Under the pieces are notes generated by a model. It saw only the letters and a program-made list of their open reading frames with translations. It was not told the origin of the DNA and did no database searches. A DNA stretch of 64,000 bases from Pedobacter ginsengisoli. Its GTDB lineage: Bacteria; Bacteroidota; Bacteroidia; Sphingobacteriales; Sphingobacteriaceae. A program made the position numbers and the translations under genes. The DNA lies in NCBI RefSeq assembly GCF_002736205.1, contig NZ_CP024091.1, forward strand, positions 2,601,555-2,665,554. The letters are read 5' to 3'. Of this stretch, positions 24,937 through 33,786 are shown in pieces (the stretch's first letter is position 1; every line of letters begins with the position of its first letter).

Positions 24937-27294
24937 TTACTGATCTGATGGGGGTGGTATATCTACCCCCCATTGTTCATTTGGCTTTGCTCCCATTATC
25001 AATACCATCTTGCCACCTTTCATCAGCTCATCTCTGTACAGCCAACAATTATTTAGTGGCTTACCATTAAATACTGCCGATTGCACATAAACATTTTGTG
25101 CTGATGTATTCCTGGCTTCAATAATTAAACTCTTTTTGCTTCCCAAGGTAATTGTTACTTTTTCGAAAAGCGGACTGCCCAATTCAATTATAGGTCTGAG
25201 ATCGGTAAAGCCCTTTACATCAAACAAACCTAAAGCCGACATCACATACCACGAACCTAATTGCCCCTGATCTTCATCTTGCCCGTAGCCATAACCATGA
25301 ATGGTTTCTTTACCATAAAACTCGTCGCAAATGGCTCTTGTCCATTTTTGGGTAAGCCAAGGCTTGCCAGAGAAATTAAACAGCCAGCTAACATGTAAAT
25401 TAGGCTGGTTACCATGGTTATAAATTGACTTTACGCCTGCAAAGGCATCTATTTCTTTGCCACCACCAAAACTGCTTTTTTGAGCAATGGTAAAGATGCT
25501 ATCTAAACGGGCATTAAATTGGGTTTTACCCATTTTAGCTATTAAACCAGCAGGATTTTGGGGTATATAAAAAGTATATTGAAAAGAGTTACCTTCCTGA
25601 AAACCTCGCCATGGCTGGTAAGGATCAAATTTATCTATAAATGAGCCGTTAGCTTTTTTAGGCTGTATTAATTTGTTTTCAGGGTTGAAAAGCAGTTTCC
25701 ATCCATTCGATTTGTTAATCAATGCCTGATAGTCTTGGTTTTTACCTAAAGCTTTGGCCATTTGTGCCGCAGCAAAAGCACTGAAACTATATTCAAGCGT
25801 ATGCGAGGCCGAAAAATTAGACGCTAAAGAATCAGTTTCCTTTTGTTCAAAGGGCACAAATCCACGTTCAACAAATTGCTTGGTATCCATTTTACCTGAG
25901 CCCTCAATTCTGTTTTTCCATTCAAGATCATTTGCCCTTACAGCCTTATAAGCTAAATCTACATCGTAATCTCTGATTCCTAAATTATAAGCAGCAGCAA
26001 TGGTTAATCCTATAAAATTTGTTCCTACACCAGATGCAAACTGACCGTTGGCAATGCCATCGCCAAACCAGCCTCTGTGTTTGTAAACCTCTAAATGGGT
26101 TTGTACAAAATCCTGGTATCTGTTGGGATAAGCAAGTGCCCACAGTTGGGTAAGGTTCCAAAAAGCACCCCATATGGCATCTGTATTATAGAAATTATAT
26201 TTGGGTTTTCCTTTTTCATCCAGCGGCATCTGGCCTATTGTTCCACCAAATTGGGGAAATGTTCCACTTACGTCGCTTGCAGTTCCTCTGCCCAACAACC
26301 CATGAAACAAACCCGTATAGAACTTTACTTTATTACCTTCATTGGCTCCTTCAACATAAATTTTACCCAATTCCCGCTCCCACACTTTTTGTGCATTTAC
26401 CTTAGCCTGACTAAATGAAACGCCTGTTGCTTCGGCTTCAAAGTTCTTTTTAGCATTTTCTGTTGAGGTATAAGACAACCCAACTTTCATTTCTACAACA
26501 GCCTTATTTGCTGTGTTGTACTCCAAAAACAAACCCGCTCCTTTGCCTTTTGCCGATGCACTATTTTTATTAACTCCCTGGGTATTAAATGAACCAACGC
26601 TTGTGGGCTTTTGACTTGTTTCGCCCCAGAAATACATGGTGATCTGACCTTTCGGATCGTAAGTTTTAATGTATTTGGGGTATGTGGTTACAAAGCCTTC
26701 AAAATGAGTATCGTCAATCATACGCACTGAAGCATCCCTTACCTCATCGCTTTCGCCCTGTTTATTTCCGATATCAAGAATAACTCTCGACTGATCATTT
26801 TCAGGAAATGTATATCTATGAAAACCAACATGTTCTGTTGCTGTAAGTTCTGCAGTTATGTTATAATCATCTAGCAGCACTTTATAATAACCAGGTTCAG
26901 CTATTTCATTTTTATGATCGAAATGAGAACGATAACCATCCTCCTTGCCTTCTAAATCGCCGGGCTTCACTTTTAAAGGCCCATTGGCAGGCATAAATGA
27001 AACTCCTCCAATTTGCCATTCATGGAAATGAACAAAGCCTTCTATAGAGGAGTGCCGGGTATCGTAACCTACTGCTTCCCAACCTGATTTATTGCCGTAA
27101 TGGCCATTGGTTGATGGCGCAAGTTTTGCCATACCATGAGGTAAGGCTGCCGGGGTAAAAAAGAACCAGCGACTATGAGCTGTACCAATACCCGAATTCA
27201 CATATTTTAATACGCTCTCTTTCTTAACCTTGCAAGAAGACAATACGCCAACAGCTACAAAAGCTGCCAGTACGATGTTAAGATCTTTTCTCAT
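24937..27294 (-). CDS. GH92 alpha-mannosidase 1 (lipoprotein)
   Basis: Calcium-dependent exo-alpha-mannosidase of the GH92 family, 785 aa from the ATG at 27294. A start 15 nt earlier is possible, but the inner one gives a clean lipoprotein signal (MRKDLNIVLAAF...VLSSC). Family blocks are VNSGIGTAHSRWFFFTPAAL, PHGMAKLAPSTN, EGFVHFHEWQIGG, the EGNSFQY motif whose Glu matches the known catalytic acid by position, and DEDQGQLGSWY with the base aspartates. The start overlaps the sugar-porter gene upstream by 17 nt, so they are coupled. Linkage specificity cannot be fixed. It has GNQP where paralogue 2 has GNEV. Confidence 0.93.
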   Translation of the reverse strand: MRKDLNIVLAAFVAVGVLSSCKVKKESVLKYVNSGIGTAHSRWFFFTPAALPHGMAKLAPSTNGHYGNKSGWEAVGYDTRHSSIEGFVHFHEWQIGGVSFMPANGPLKVKPGDLEGKEDGYRSHFDHKNEIAEPGYYKVLLDDYNITAELTATEHVGFHRYTFPENDQSRVILDIGNKQGESDEVRDASVRMIDDTHFEGFVTTYPKYIKTYDPKGQITMYFWGETSQKPTSVGSFNTQGVNKNSASAKGKGAGLFLEYNTANKAVVEMKVGLSYTSTENAKKNFEAEATGVSFSQAKVNAQKVWERELGKIYVEGANEGNKVKFYTGLFHGLLGRGTASDVSGTFPQFGGTIGQMPLDEKGKPKYNFYNTDAIWGAFWNLTQLWALAYPNRYQDFVQTHLEVYKHRGWFGDGIANGQFASGVGTNFIGLTIAAAYNLGIRDYDVDLAYKAVRANDLEWKNRIEGSGKMDTKQFVERGFVPFEQKETDSLASNFSASHTLEYSFSAFAAAQMAKALGKNQDYQALINKSNGWKLLFNPENKLIQPKKANGSFIDKFDPYQPWRGFQEGNSFQYTFYIPQNPAGLIAKMGKTQFNARLDSIFTIAQKSSFGGGKEIDAFAGVKSIYNHGNQPNLHVSWLFNFSGKPWLTQKWTRAICDEFYGKETIHGYGYGQDEDQGQLGSWYVMSALGLFDVKGFTDLRPIIELGSPLFEKVTITLGSKKSLIIEARNTSAQNVYVQSAVFNGKPLNNCWLYRDELMKGGKMVLIMGAKPNEQWGVDIPPPSDQ

Positions 27295-28660
27295 CCCAAA
27301 ATGATTCAATTTCTTCTAATGATTTTCCCTTAGTTTCTGGCAGTAGCTTGTATACAACAAAAAAGGCTATTAAACAGAAAAAGGCAAATACCCAGAAGGT
27401 TGCCGGCGTACCGGCCTGTTTTAATAGTATTGGTGTAAGCTGCCCCATTATGGTATCGGCCACCCACATCACCATTATACTAACGCCCAAAGCCTTACCT
27501 CTGATGTTTGTTGGAAATATCTCTGACGCGACTACAAATTTTAATGGCCCTATTGAAAATGCAAAACAGGCCAGAAAAAGTGTAACGCTAATAATTAAGA
27601 ATATACTTGTTGTAAGACCCAGGTAAAACATAAAACCTGTAACTAATAAGCTTATGGTTGCTCCAACGGTACCGATCAGATAAAGCGGTCGTCGGCCCCA
27701 ATCATCAACTTTCCAAATGGCAATTAAGGTAAATATCATGTTGGCTACACCAAATATGATTTGCCCCAGAAATGAGTTGCTTAATGCAATTCCGGCATCA
27801 TTTAAGATGGAAGGACCGTAATAAATGATGGCATTGATACCGCTAAATTGTGAAAACAAGGGCAGTAAAATACCGAGCAGCATGGCCTTTCTTAATTTAG
27901 GTGATAGTAATTCTTTATAAGAGCCACTTTCGTCATGTTTCTCACCCGTTAAGGCTGCTTCTATAGCTTCTACTTTTCCATTATTGATCTTTTTTAAAAT
28001 GGCCAACCCTTCCATACTACGTCCTTTTCTTATTAGCCAGCGTGGGCTTTCGGGCACAAAAAACAGTCCTATTAAGAACAGTAAGGCAAGCAAACCACCT
28101 ATACTAAACATACCACGCCAAATTTCTTTGATGTAAACAAGATCAATTATTCCTGACATTGCAGTGTGGTGTTCCGAATAATTCAATAACAATGAGTTGG
28201 TTATGTAAGCCATTAAAATCCCTGCAGTTATAGCCAGCTGATAAAAGGTTACCAATCTGCCTCTGATAGCTGCCGGCGATATTTCTGAAAGATATAATGG
28301 TACTACAATAGATGCTATACCAACGCCAATACCACCTACTAACCTGGAGGCGATTAACCAATTAAGAGAGCTTACTAAAGAACAGCCCATTGCCGAAAAA
28401 AGAAACAAAACGGCTGAAAGGAATAGTAATTTTTTACGCCCCAGCCTATCACTTAAATCTCCGGAAAATGAAACTCCAACAATACAACCCACCAATGCCG
28501 ACGATACAAACCATCCTTCTTGTAAAGGGGTTAAATTAAATTGCTTCTCTACAAATGGTAATACTCCTGATATTACCGCCATATCAAAGCCAAAAAGTAG
28601 CCCTCCTAAAGATGCGACCAGGGTTATTAAGCCCAGATAGGTTTTATAACTGTTGTTCAT
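27278..28660 (-). CDS. MFS sugar porter
   Basis: Inner-membrane transporter of 460 aa with 12 predicted helices. Sugar-porter (SP) family signatures are GGLLFGFDMAVISG (about residues 19-32), DRLGRKK (about 76-82), PESPRWL after helix 6, DDWGRR in the second half and PETKG near the C-terminus. Probably a proton-sugar symporter that imports a monosaccharide freed by the mannosidases, mannose being the obvious candidate. It is co-transcribed with GH92-1 (overlap) and follows the isomerase-like gene by 45 nt. Confidence 0.92.
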   Translation of the reverse strand: MNNSYKTYLGLITLVASLGGLLFGFDMAVISGVLPFVEKQFNLTPLQEGWFVSSALVGCIVGVSFSGDLSDRLGRKKLLFLSAVLFLFSAMGCSLVSSLNWLIASRLVGGIGVGIASIVVPLYLSEISPAAIRGRLVTFYQLAITAGILMAYITNSLLLNYSEHHTAMSGIIDLVYIKEIWRGMFSIGGLLALLFLIGLFFVPESPRWLIRKGRSMEGLAILKKINNGKVEAIEAALTGEKHDESGSYKELLSPKLRKAMLLGILLPLFSQFSGINAIIYYGPSILNDAGIALSNSFLGQIIFGVANMIFTLIAIWKVDDWGRRPLYLIGTVGATISLLVTGFMFYLGLTTSIFLIISVTLFLACFAFSIGPLKFVVASEIFPTNIRGKALGVSIMVMWVADTIMGQLTPILLKQAGTPATFWVFAFFCLIAFFVVYKLLPETKGKSLEEIESFWDEKRS

Positions 28661-28705
28661 AATGCTCGGTTTATAGTTGGTTAGGTGCTGAGTTTAAGAT
28701 TAGGT

Positions 28706-30550
28706 TTATATTTCTATATCATGTTTAAGAAAGGCTTTAATTACTTTGGCCCTGCCTTGCCCATGGTTTATTAGTCTATATTTTTTGGTAGCTGCAGGAA
28801 TAATAAATGTTTCGGCATAATGGAATGTATTGGTTTCATTTTCTTCAATTTCTACCGAAATAGAAGTCCCCTCTACAAGCATCAATACGTGGCATCTGTC
28901 TTCTGTTTCAATAACAAGTTCTGTATCGAACTCTATACGGTGAACATCGTAAAAATGTTCCTGATGCGTTGGCAAATGCAATATTTCCCAATCAGCCCCC
29001 CGATCAAACAATACCTGTTTAGCAATTAATTCTTTTGGTACCTGCTCTCCTTTTCTTTCGAATTTTAAATTATTGAAAGCGTGCTCTATGTTAATTGGCC
29101 TTGGTTGCCCATTAAGGTCCAGAGCTAACCAATCGTACATTTTAAAGGTAAAAATATATGGAGTTGCACTAATTTCGAGCACCATATTGTTTACCCCGGA
29201 ACTGTGCACAGTACCATTAGGGATTAAAAATAATTCGTGCTTACGCGAAGGAAAACTGCGCACATATTTTTCAACTAAAATCTCTTGTTTTTTAAGCTGA
29301 CTAGTTTCTAAGGCTTTTCTGAACTCCTGAGGCTCTATATCTTCCTGAAAACCCAGGTAAACTTTTGCTCCTGGTTCGCAATCTAAAATATAGTAGGTTT
29401 CATCCTGAGTAATGGTTTCACCAAATTTCTCTCTGATGTAAGATTTAGATGGATGACACTGGATGGACAGGTTACCTCCTTTAAAGGTATCCAAAAAATC
29501 GAACCTGATTGGGAAATAGCTGCCAAACTGATCAGCATGTTTTCCTAATATGGCTTTATATTCAATAGTCATTAAAAGATCAAATGAGATTTCGAGTAAA
29601 TTCCCATCACTCTCTAACACAACACCGTTCTCTGGTGTAATTAACTCAAATGACCATGCATAATTAACTTCTTTAGTGTTCAGGCCATTAAGATGGTCTT
29701 TAATCCACTGTCCGCCCCACGATCCGCTTTCAAACCACGGCCTGGCACGCAAAACAGAATGGCTAAGTTTATTCAATCCTTCTGTAAGGTCGGCTTTAAA
29801 CAACCAGTTAGGCCTGCCCACTCTTTGCCCATCGGCAACTATAGCAACTTTTTCAAGTATTTCTGTTCTATGCTGATTTAGTACTACCCAATCAACAAAA
29901 TAGAACCGCTTGTACATTTTAAATGCCTTGTTGGGAGCAGTGCTTCCAAGATTACTAATTGATCCGGCCCGCATGCGGTATTGTATTTCATTTTTGGGAA
30001 TATCAAAATACACAACCGGAGCATCCCAATTGAGTAAGCCGGCACCAATACCAATTACGATATTAATATCTGCCTGATCGTCTTTTTTTAGAGCTAAAAA
30101 CTCATCCAGATTAAAGAAATCTTTTAAACCAAGTTCAGTTCTAAAACCCCACACATCTTCTTCACCACCCAAAAATGGCTTAACCATTTCTGTTACCTCA
30201 TCCTCACTTTTAAAGTAGTCTGTTGTATGGTGCCATTTTACAGAAAAACCATTTTCTTCAAGCTTCTTTTGAACTTCCTGCTGAATGTCGTTAAAAAATA
30301 TACCGCCATATCCGTCTATAAGTACATTTTTCTGTTCGATAATCCATGCCACCAATGTGCCAAAGCCATTGTGTATTTTACCTTTCCCTAATTTGTGATA
30401 AGGTATTGGGTTGTAATCATTCTTTTCTGTGGAGTTTTCATATATATGTTGCTGCAACAAAGGCTGCATACTATTTCTCCATTTTTCTTCGCTCATAGTT
30501 TTGCTAGTTTGTATTTTATCATTTCCTCTAGCCTCAGAAGCTTCAATCAT
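28706..30550 (-). CDS. Long class I mannose-6-phosphate isomerase-like protein
   Basis: Cytoplasmic 614-aa protein. The C-terminal half carries the cupin-type phosphomannose isomerase core: IQCHPSKSYIREKFGE (about residues 363-378; Gln and His are zinc ligands), DETYYIL (383-389) and LIPNGTVHSSG (active-site and metal region). It probably converts mannose-6-phosphate to fructose-6-phosphate. The N-terminal ~240 residues are absent from short ManA proteins and look like a P-loop kinase fold that lost its Walker lysine (VLIDGYGGIFF at 76-86). The start may instead be the ATG at 30496. It is divergent from the GntR regulator, and an ATGT-N4-ACAT site lies 38 nt upstream. Confidence 0.85.
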   Translation of the reverse strand: MIEASEARGNDKIQTSKTMSEEKWRNSMQPLLQQHIYENSTEKNDYNPIPYHKLGKGKIHNGFGTLVAWIIEQKNVLIDGYGGIFFNDIQQEVQKKLEENGFSVKWHHTTDYFKSEDEVTEMVKPFLGGEEDVWGFRTELGLKDFFNLDEFLALKKDDQADINIVIGIGAGLLNWDAPVVYFDIPKNEIQYRMRAGSISNLGSTAPNKAFKMYKRFYFVDWVVLNQHRTEILEKVAIVADGQRVGRPNWLFKADLTEGLNKLSHSVLRARPWFESGSWGGQWIKDHLNGLNTKEVNYAWSFELITPENGVVLESDGNLLEISFDLLMTIEYKAILGKHADQFGSYFPIRFDFLDTFKGGNLSIQCHPSKSYIREKFGETITQDETYYILDCEPGAKVYLGFQEDIEPQEFRKALETSQLKKQEILVEKYVRSFPSRKHELFLIPNGTVHSSGVNNMVLEISATPYIFTFKMYDWLALDLNGQPRPINIEHAFNNLKFERKGEQVPKELIAKQVLFDRGADWEILHLPTHQEHFYDVHRIEFDTELVIETEDRCHVLMLVEGTSISVEIEENETNTFHYAETFIIPAATKKYRLINHGQGRAKVIKAFLKHDIEI

Positions 30551-30587
30551 ATTTTCAATAACAATTTATTTATTAAGAATCAAAAGA

Positions 30588-30599
30588 ATGTACGAACAT
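30588..30599. promoter_or_regulatory. Candidate GntR operator 1
   Basis: ATGT-ACGA-ACAT, palindromic arms, in the divergent region between the isomerase-like and GntR genes. It shares TGTAC..ACATA with the sites at 30677 and 45910. Confidence 0.55.
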
Positions 30600-30676
30600 A
30601 AAATATTATTAAAAACAACCTTAATACACCAAAAAAGGCAATTCACTATAAATAATCTTTTATGCAAGAATCAAAC

Positions 30677-30688
30677 ATGTACAAACAT
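30677..30688. promoter_or_regulatory. Candidate GntR operator 2
   Basis: ATGT-ACAA-ACAT, 89 bp from operator 1 and 92 nt before the regulator ATG. Paired sites could allow looping and autoregulation. Confidence 0.55.
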
Positions 30689-30780
30689 AATGATTTAATA
30701 ATCCAATACAAATATATTTTCATAATATTGCAATTGAGAAATACATACATAAAGGCCAACTTTAAAAGCCGCATATTACT

Positions 30781-31515
30781 ATGAAATTAACACTCAACCA
30801 TAAAAGCCCGGTTCCTCTGCACATACAGGCAGAAGAGTTGTTACGTAAAATGATAGCCGATCCTCAATTTCAAAATGGCAAACTATTGCCAAATGAAATT
30901 GACCTTGCCAATCAGCTGGCTATTTCGCGCACTACGCTTCGTCAGGCATTAAATAAACTGGTTTATGAAGGATTATTAATTCGTAAAAAAGGTGTTGGCA
31001 CCAAAGTAGCAGACGCCATGATTAGCTCTAAATCTGTAAACTGGCTAAGCTTTTCTCAAGAGATGAAAGCTAGAGGTATTCCTATCAGAAACTTTGAACT
31101 GCATGTAAGCTGGATTTATCCGGAAGAAACAGTTGCAAACTTTTTTAATATCAAAACTGATCAGAAGATTTTAAAGCTAGAACGTTTAAGAGGACGACCA
31201 GAAGGTCCATTTGTATACTTTGTTTCTTACTTTCATCCCCGCACAGGATTAACTGGCGAGGAAGATTTTAAAAGGCCCCTTTATGATATACTGGAAGCAG
31301 ATTACAATATCATTTCTGAATTATCTAAGGAAGAGATCAGCGCAAAGGCTGCTGATAAATTCATTGCCTCTAAACTGGAAACAGAACCTGGCAGCCCTAT
31401 ACTATTCCGCAAACGGTATGTTTTTGATCAGGCAGATCGCCCGATTGAATACAATCTGGGTTACTATAAGGCCGACAGCTTTGTTTATACTGTAGAAAGC
31501 AGAAGGAGCTCTTAA
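30781..31515 (+). CDS. GntR-family transcriptional regulator (UTRA domain)
   Basis: DNA-binding repressor-type regulator of 244 aa. The winged HTH is at about residues 8-75 (VPLHIQAEELLRKMI, LLPNEIDLANQLAISRTTLR, KKGVGTKV). The UTRA effector-binding domain is at about 95-238 (KILKLERLRG, ISAKAADKFIASKL, PILFRKRYVFDQADRPIEY). This HutC subclass usually binds phosphorylated sugars; mannose-6-phosphate would suit the setting but is inferred. The stop overlaps the convergent GH92-2 stop. It is the only regulator inside the mannan locus, whose susC has no sigma/anti-sigma pair. Confidence 0.94.
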   Translation: MKLTLNHKSPVPLHIQAEELLRKMIADPQFQNGKLLPNEIDLANQLAISRTTLRQALNKLVYEGLLIRKKGVGTKVADAMISSKSVNWLSFSQEMKARGIPIRNFELHVSWIYPEETVANFFNIKTDQKILKLERLRGRPEGPFVYFVSYFHPRTGLTGEEDFKRPLYDILEADYNIISELSKEEISAKAADKFIASKLETEPGSPILFRKRYVFDQADRPIEYNLGYYKADSFVYTVESRRSS

Positions 31516-33779
31516 TTTGGCTTAGAAGCCATATTTAATTCAAGTAATCCTCCTTTAACTATATCTTTAAAACTAATGTAGTTCTCTTTTAACAGGACTC
31601 CATTAAGTTTTGCAGACTGGATATAAATATTCTGTACTGAATTGCTATGCGCTTTAATTACAAACTCTTTTCCCTGATAATAGCTGGAGTTTAGCTTGAT
31701 CCTTATTTCATTAAATATGGGGCTGGTAAGGTCTATTCTTAAATCTGGCGATGTGCCACCATTCATTTCAAAAAGACCAATAGAGCTTGTAACAAACCAG
31801 GCTCCCATCTGTCCCTCATCCTCGTCGCCATTCCAGCCAACATACGGAGAATCATCGTAAAATGTGTTTAGCAATTTCCTGGTATAATATTGTGTAAGGC
31901 TGGGTTTACCGGCATAATTAAACAAGTAGGCAGCTTGCATGTTAACCTCGTTCCCGTGGTTAATGTAATATTCGGCAGACTGACCTTCAGTACGGTCCAG
32001 TGCATGGGCAGCAAATTTTGCAGGTTCAGATTTTTCAAATCCGGTTGTTATCCTTTTAAGGAAATCATCTTTATTAACCAGTTTTACTAAACCTGGGATA
32101 TTATGGGGCACATATAAAGAGTATTGCCAGGAATTTCCTTCTACAAAATGCTTTACTGAAAAAAGATCAAAATCAGGATCGAAAGTACCATCTTGTTTTC
32201 TAGGTTTTACATATTTAGTAATTGGATCAAACACGTTTCTCCAGTTCTCTGACCGCTTCATAAAAAACTTGTAATCCTTTTCCTTTTTCAGAAACTTTGC
32301 CATTTGAGCTACACACCAATCATCGTAAGCATAATCTAGGGTTTTAGAGGCAGCACCTTTTTCTAAAGGAACATAACCAAATTTTGCATAGTCGCTTATT
32401 TTTGGATTGCCAGGATACCCACCACATAATCCTTCGGGCTCAACTTCTACATTCTTTTTCATGGCCTTAAAGGCAATATCAGCATCCTTTTTTACAATGC
32501 CCTTTAAGTAAGCACTTGTTATTAATGCCATTTCGTGTGACCCCTCCATAATTCCGGAGTACTCTATACCTGCAGGACCTTTTGATAGCCATCCGGTTTT
32601 TTCATACATCTCAAGCTGGGTATCTACCACTTCGCTAACTACATCAGGAGCAGTTAATGTCCACAACAAATTCAGGTTCCAGAATGTATTCCAATATGCA
32701 TCTCCACCAATCATTGCTTTTCTTTTTCCTGATAGCTGCTGCTCATTTTCGCAGGCATCCATATACTTGCCATTATTATCGCTCATGATCATTTTACCGG
32801 TAAAACACCGGTAAAAATTAGTATAGAATTTTACTTGATCTGTTTCTGTTCCTCCGCTAACCTCTATTGTTTTTAAAATATTGTTCCAGATTGTCCTGTT
32901 TTCTTTAACCAGTTTATCAAAGTCCCAGTCAAATCCTGAAGATTCTGTTTCCAAATTATTCCTTGCCTGATCAGTGCTCACAAAAGAAATCCCTGTTCTG
33001 ATGATTACCTGTTCCTCCTTTAATGTTGGAAAGGTTAGGTAAGCACCAACATCCTTACTTCCCTTTACCTCATTGTAATTACCAATTTCTTTGCCATTAA
33101 CCCAGCCATGGAATTTTTGAAAAGGTTTGCTAAACTGCATAACAAAATGAAGTGTATAGTTATTAAAATTTGCGGAGGCCGACTTCGCGTAACCTTGTAT
33201 TTCTGAGCTGCTTACTTTAGTGATTACAGCATCTGTAAGGTCATATCCATATTCAGCAGGGATGCTTAAACTTACCATCACCCTATTCGTGCTATCCTTT
33301 TGAAAAGTATATCGCTGGTAGCCAACCCTCTCAGTAGATGTAAGTTCGGCCTTTACCTTAGGATCTAAAAGAAATACTGAGTAATAGCCTGGCGATGCCT
33401 TTTCATCTTCGTGCCGGAAGCGGGAATGATAGCCTGCGCCCGCACCTTTAAAAGGATCATCTGGTAAGCCTGCACTTAGCGTTAAGTCGCCATTGGCAGG
33501 CATGGTTAGCAATCCGGCCATTGTCCATCCATGTAAATGGCTAAAACCATGTATGCTTCCTATTGAATATTCATAACCTCCTTGCCATACTCCGCGCTGG
33601 TTATCGGGACTTAATTTAACCATTCCATTTGGCCTGGTAACACCTGGAAAAAGCATCCATCTGGAATTAGAAGTTCCAATAAATGGATCCACATAATCAA
33701 CAGGCTCTTTCTGTTGTGCATGTACCGATACAGAAAAAGTAAGTAGTATAACTAATGTTTTAAAAATTTGATACTTCAT
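31512..33779 (-). CDS. GH92 alpha-mannosidase 2
   Basis: Secreted 755-aa GH92 enzyme with signal peptide residues 1-21 (ends VHAQ, no lipobox). Family blocks are VDPFIGTSNSRWMLFPGVT, RPNGMVKLSPDN, IHGFSHLHGW, FVEGNSWQYSLY (Glu by position the catalytic acid), INHGNEVNMQ and WNGDEDEGQMGAWF (base aspartates). It retains GNE where the other two paralogues have GNQ, which suggests a different linkage preference. It is co-directional with GH92-3, 7 nt downstream of it, and its stop overlaps that of the convergent GntR gene by 3 nt. Confidence 0.94.
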   Translation of the reverse strand: MKYQIFKTLVILLTFSVSVHAQQKEPVDYVDPFIGTSNSRWMLFPGVTRPNGMVKLSPDNQRGVWQGGYEYSIGSIHGFSHLHGWTMAGLLTMPANGDLTLSAGLPDDPFKGAGAGYHSRFRHEDEKASPGYYSVFLLDPKVKAELTSTERVGYQRYTFQKDSTNRVMVSLSIPAEYGYDLTDAVITKVSSSEIQGYAKSASANFNNYTLHFVMQFSKPFQKFHGWVNGKEIGNYNEVKGSKDVGAYLTFPTLKEEQVIIRTGISFVSTDQARNNLETESSGFDWDFDKLVKENRTIWNNILKTIEVSGGTETDQVKFYTNFYRCFTGKMIMSDNNGKYMDACENEQQLSGKRKAMIGGDAYWNTFWNLNLLWTLTAPDVVSEVVDTQLEMYEKTGWLSKGPAGIEYSGIMEGSHEMALITSAYLKGIVKKDADIAFKAMKKNVEVEPEGLCGGYPGNPKISDYAKFGYVPLEKGAASKTLDYAYDDWCVAQMAKFLKKEKDYKFFMKRSENWRNVFDPITKYVKPRKQDGTFDPDFDLFSVKHFVEGNSWQYSLYVPHNIPGLVKLVNKDDFLKRITTGFEKSEPAKFAAHALDRTEGQSAEYYINHGNEVNMQAAYLFNYAGKPSLTQYYTRKLLNTFYDDSPYVGWNGDEDEGQMGAWFVTSSIGLFEMNGGTSPDLRIDLTSPIFNEIRIKLNSSYYQGKEFVIKAHSNSVQNIYIQSAKLNGVLLKENYISFKDIVKGGLLELNMASKPN

Positions 33780-33786
33780 ATAATAA

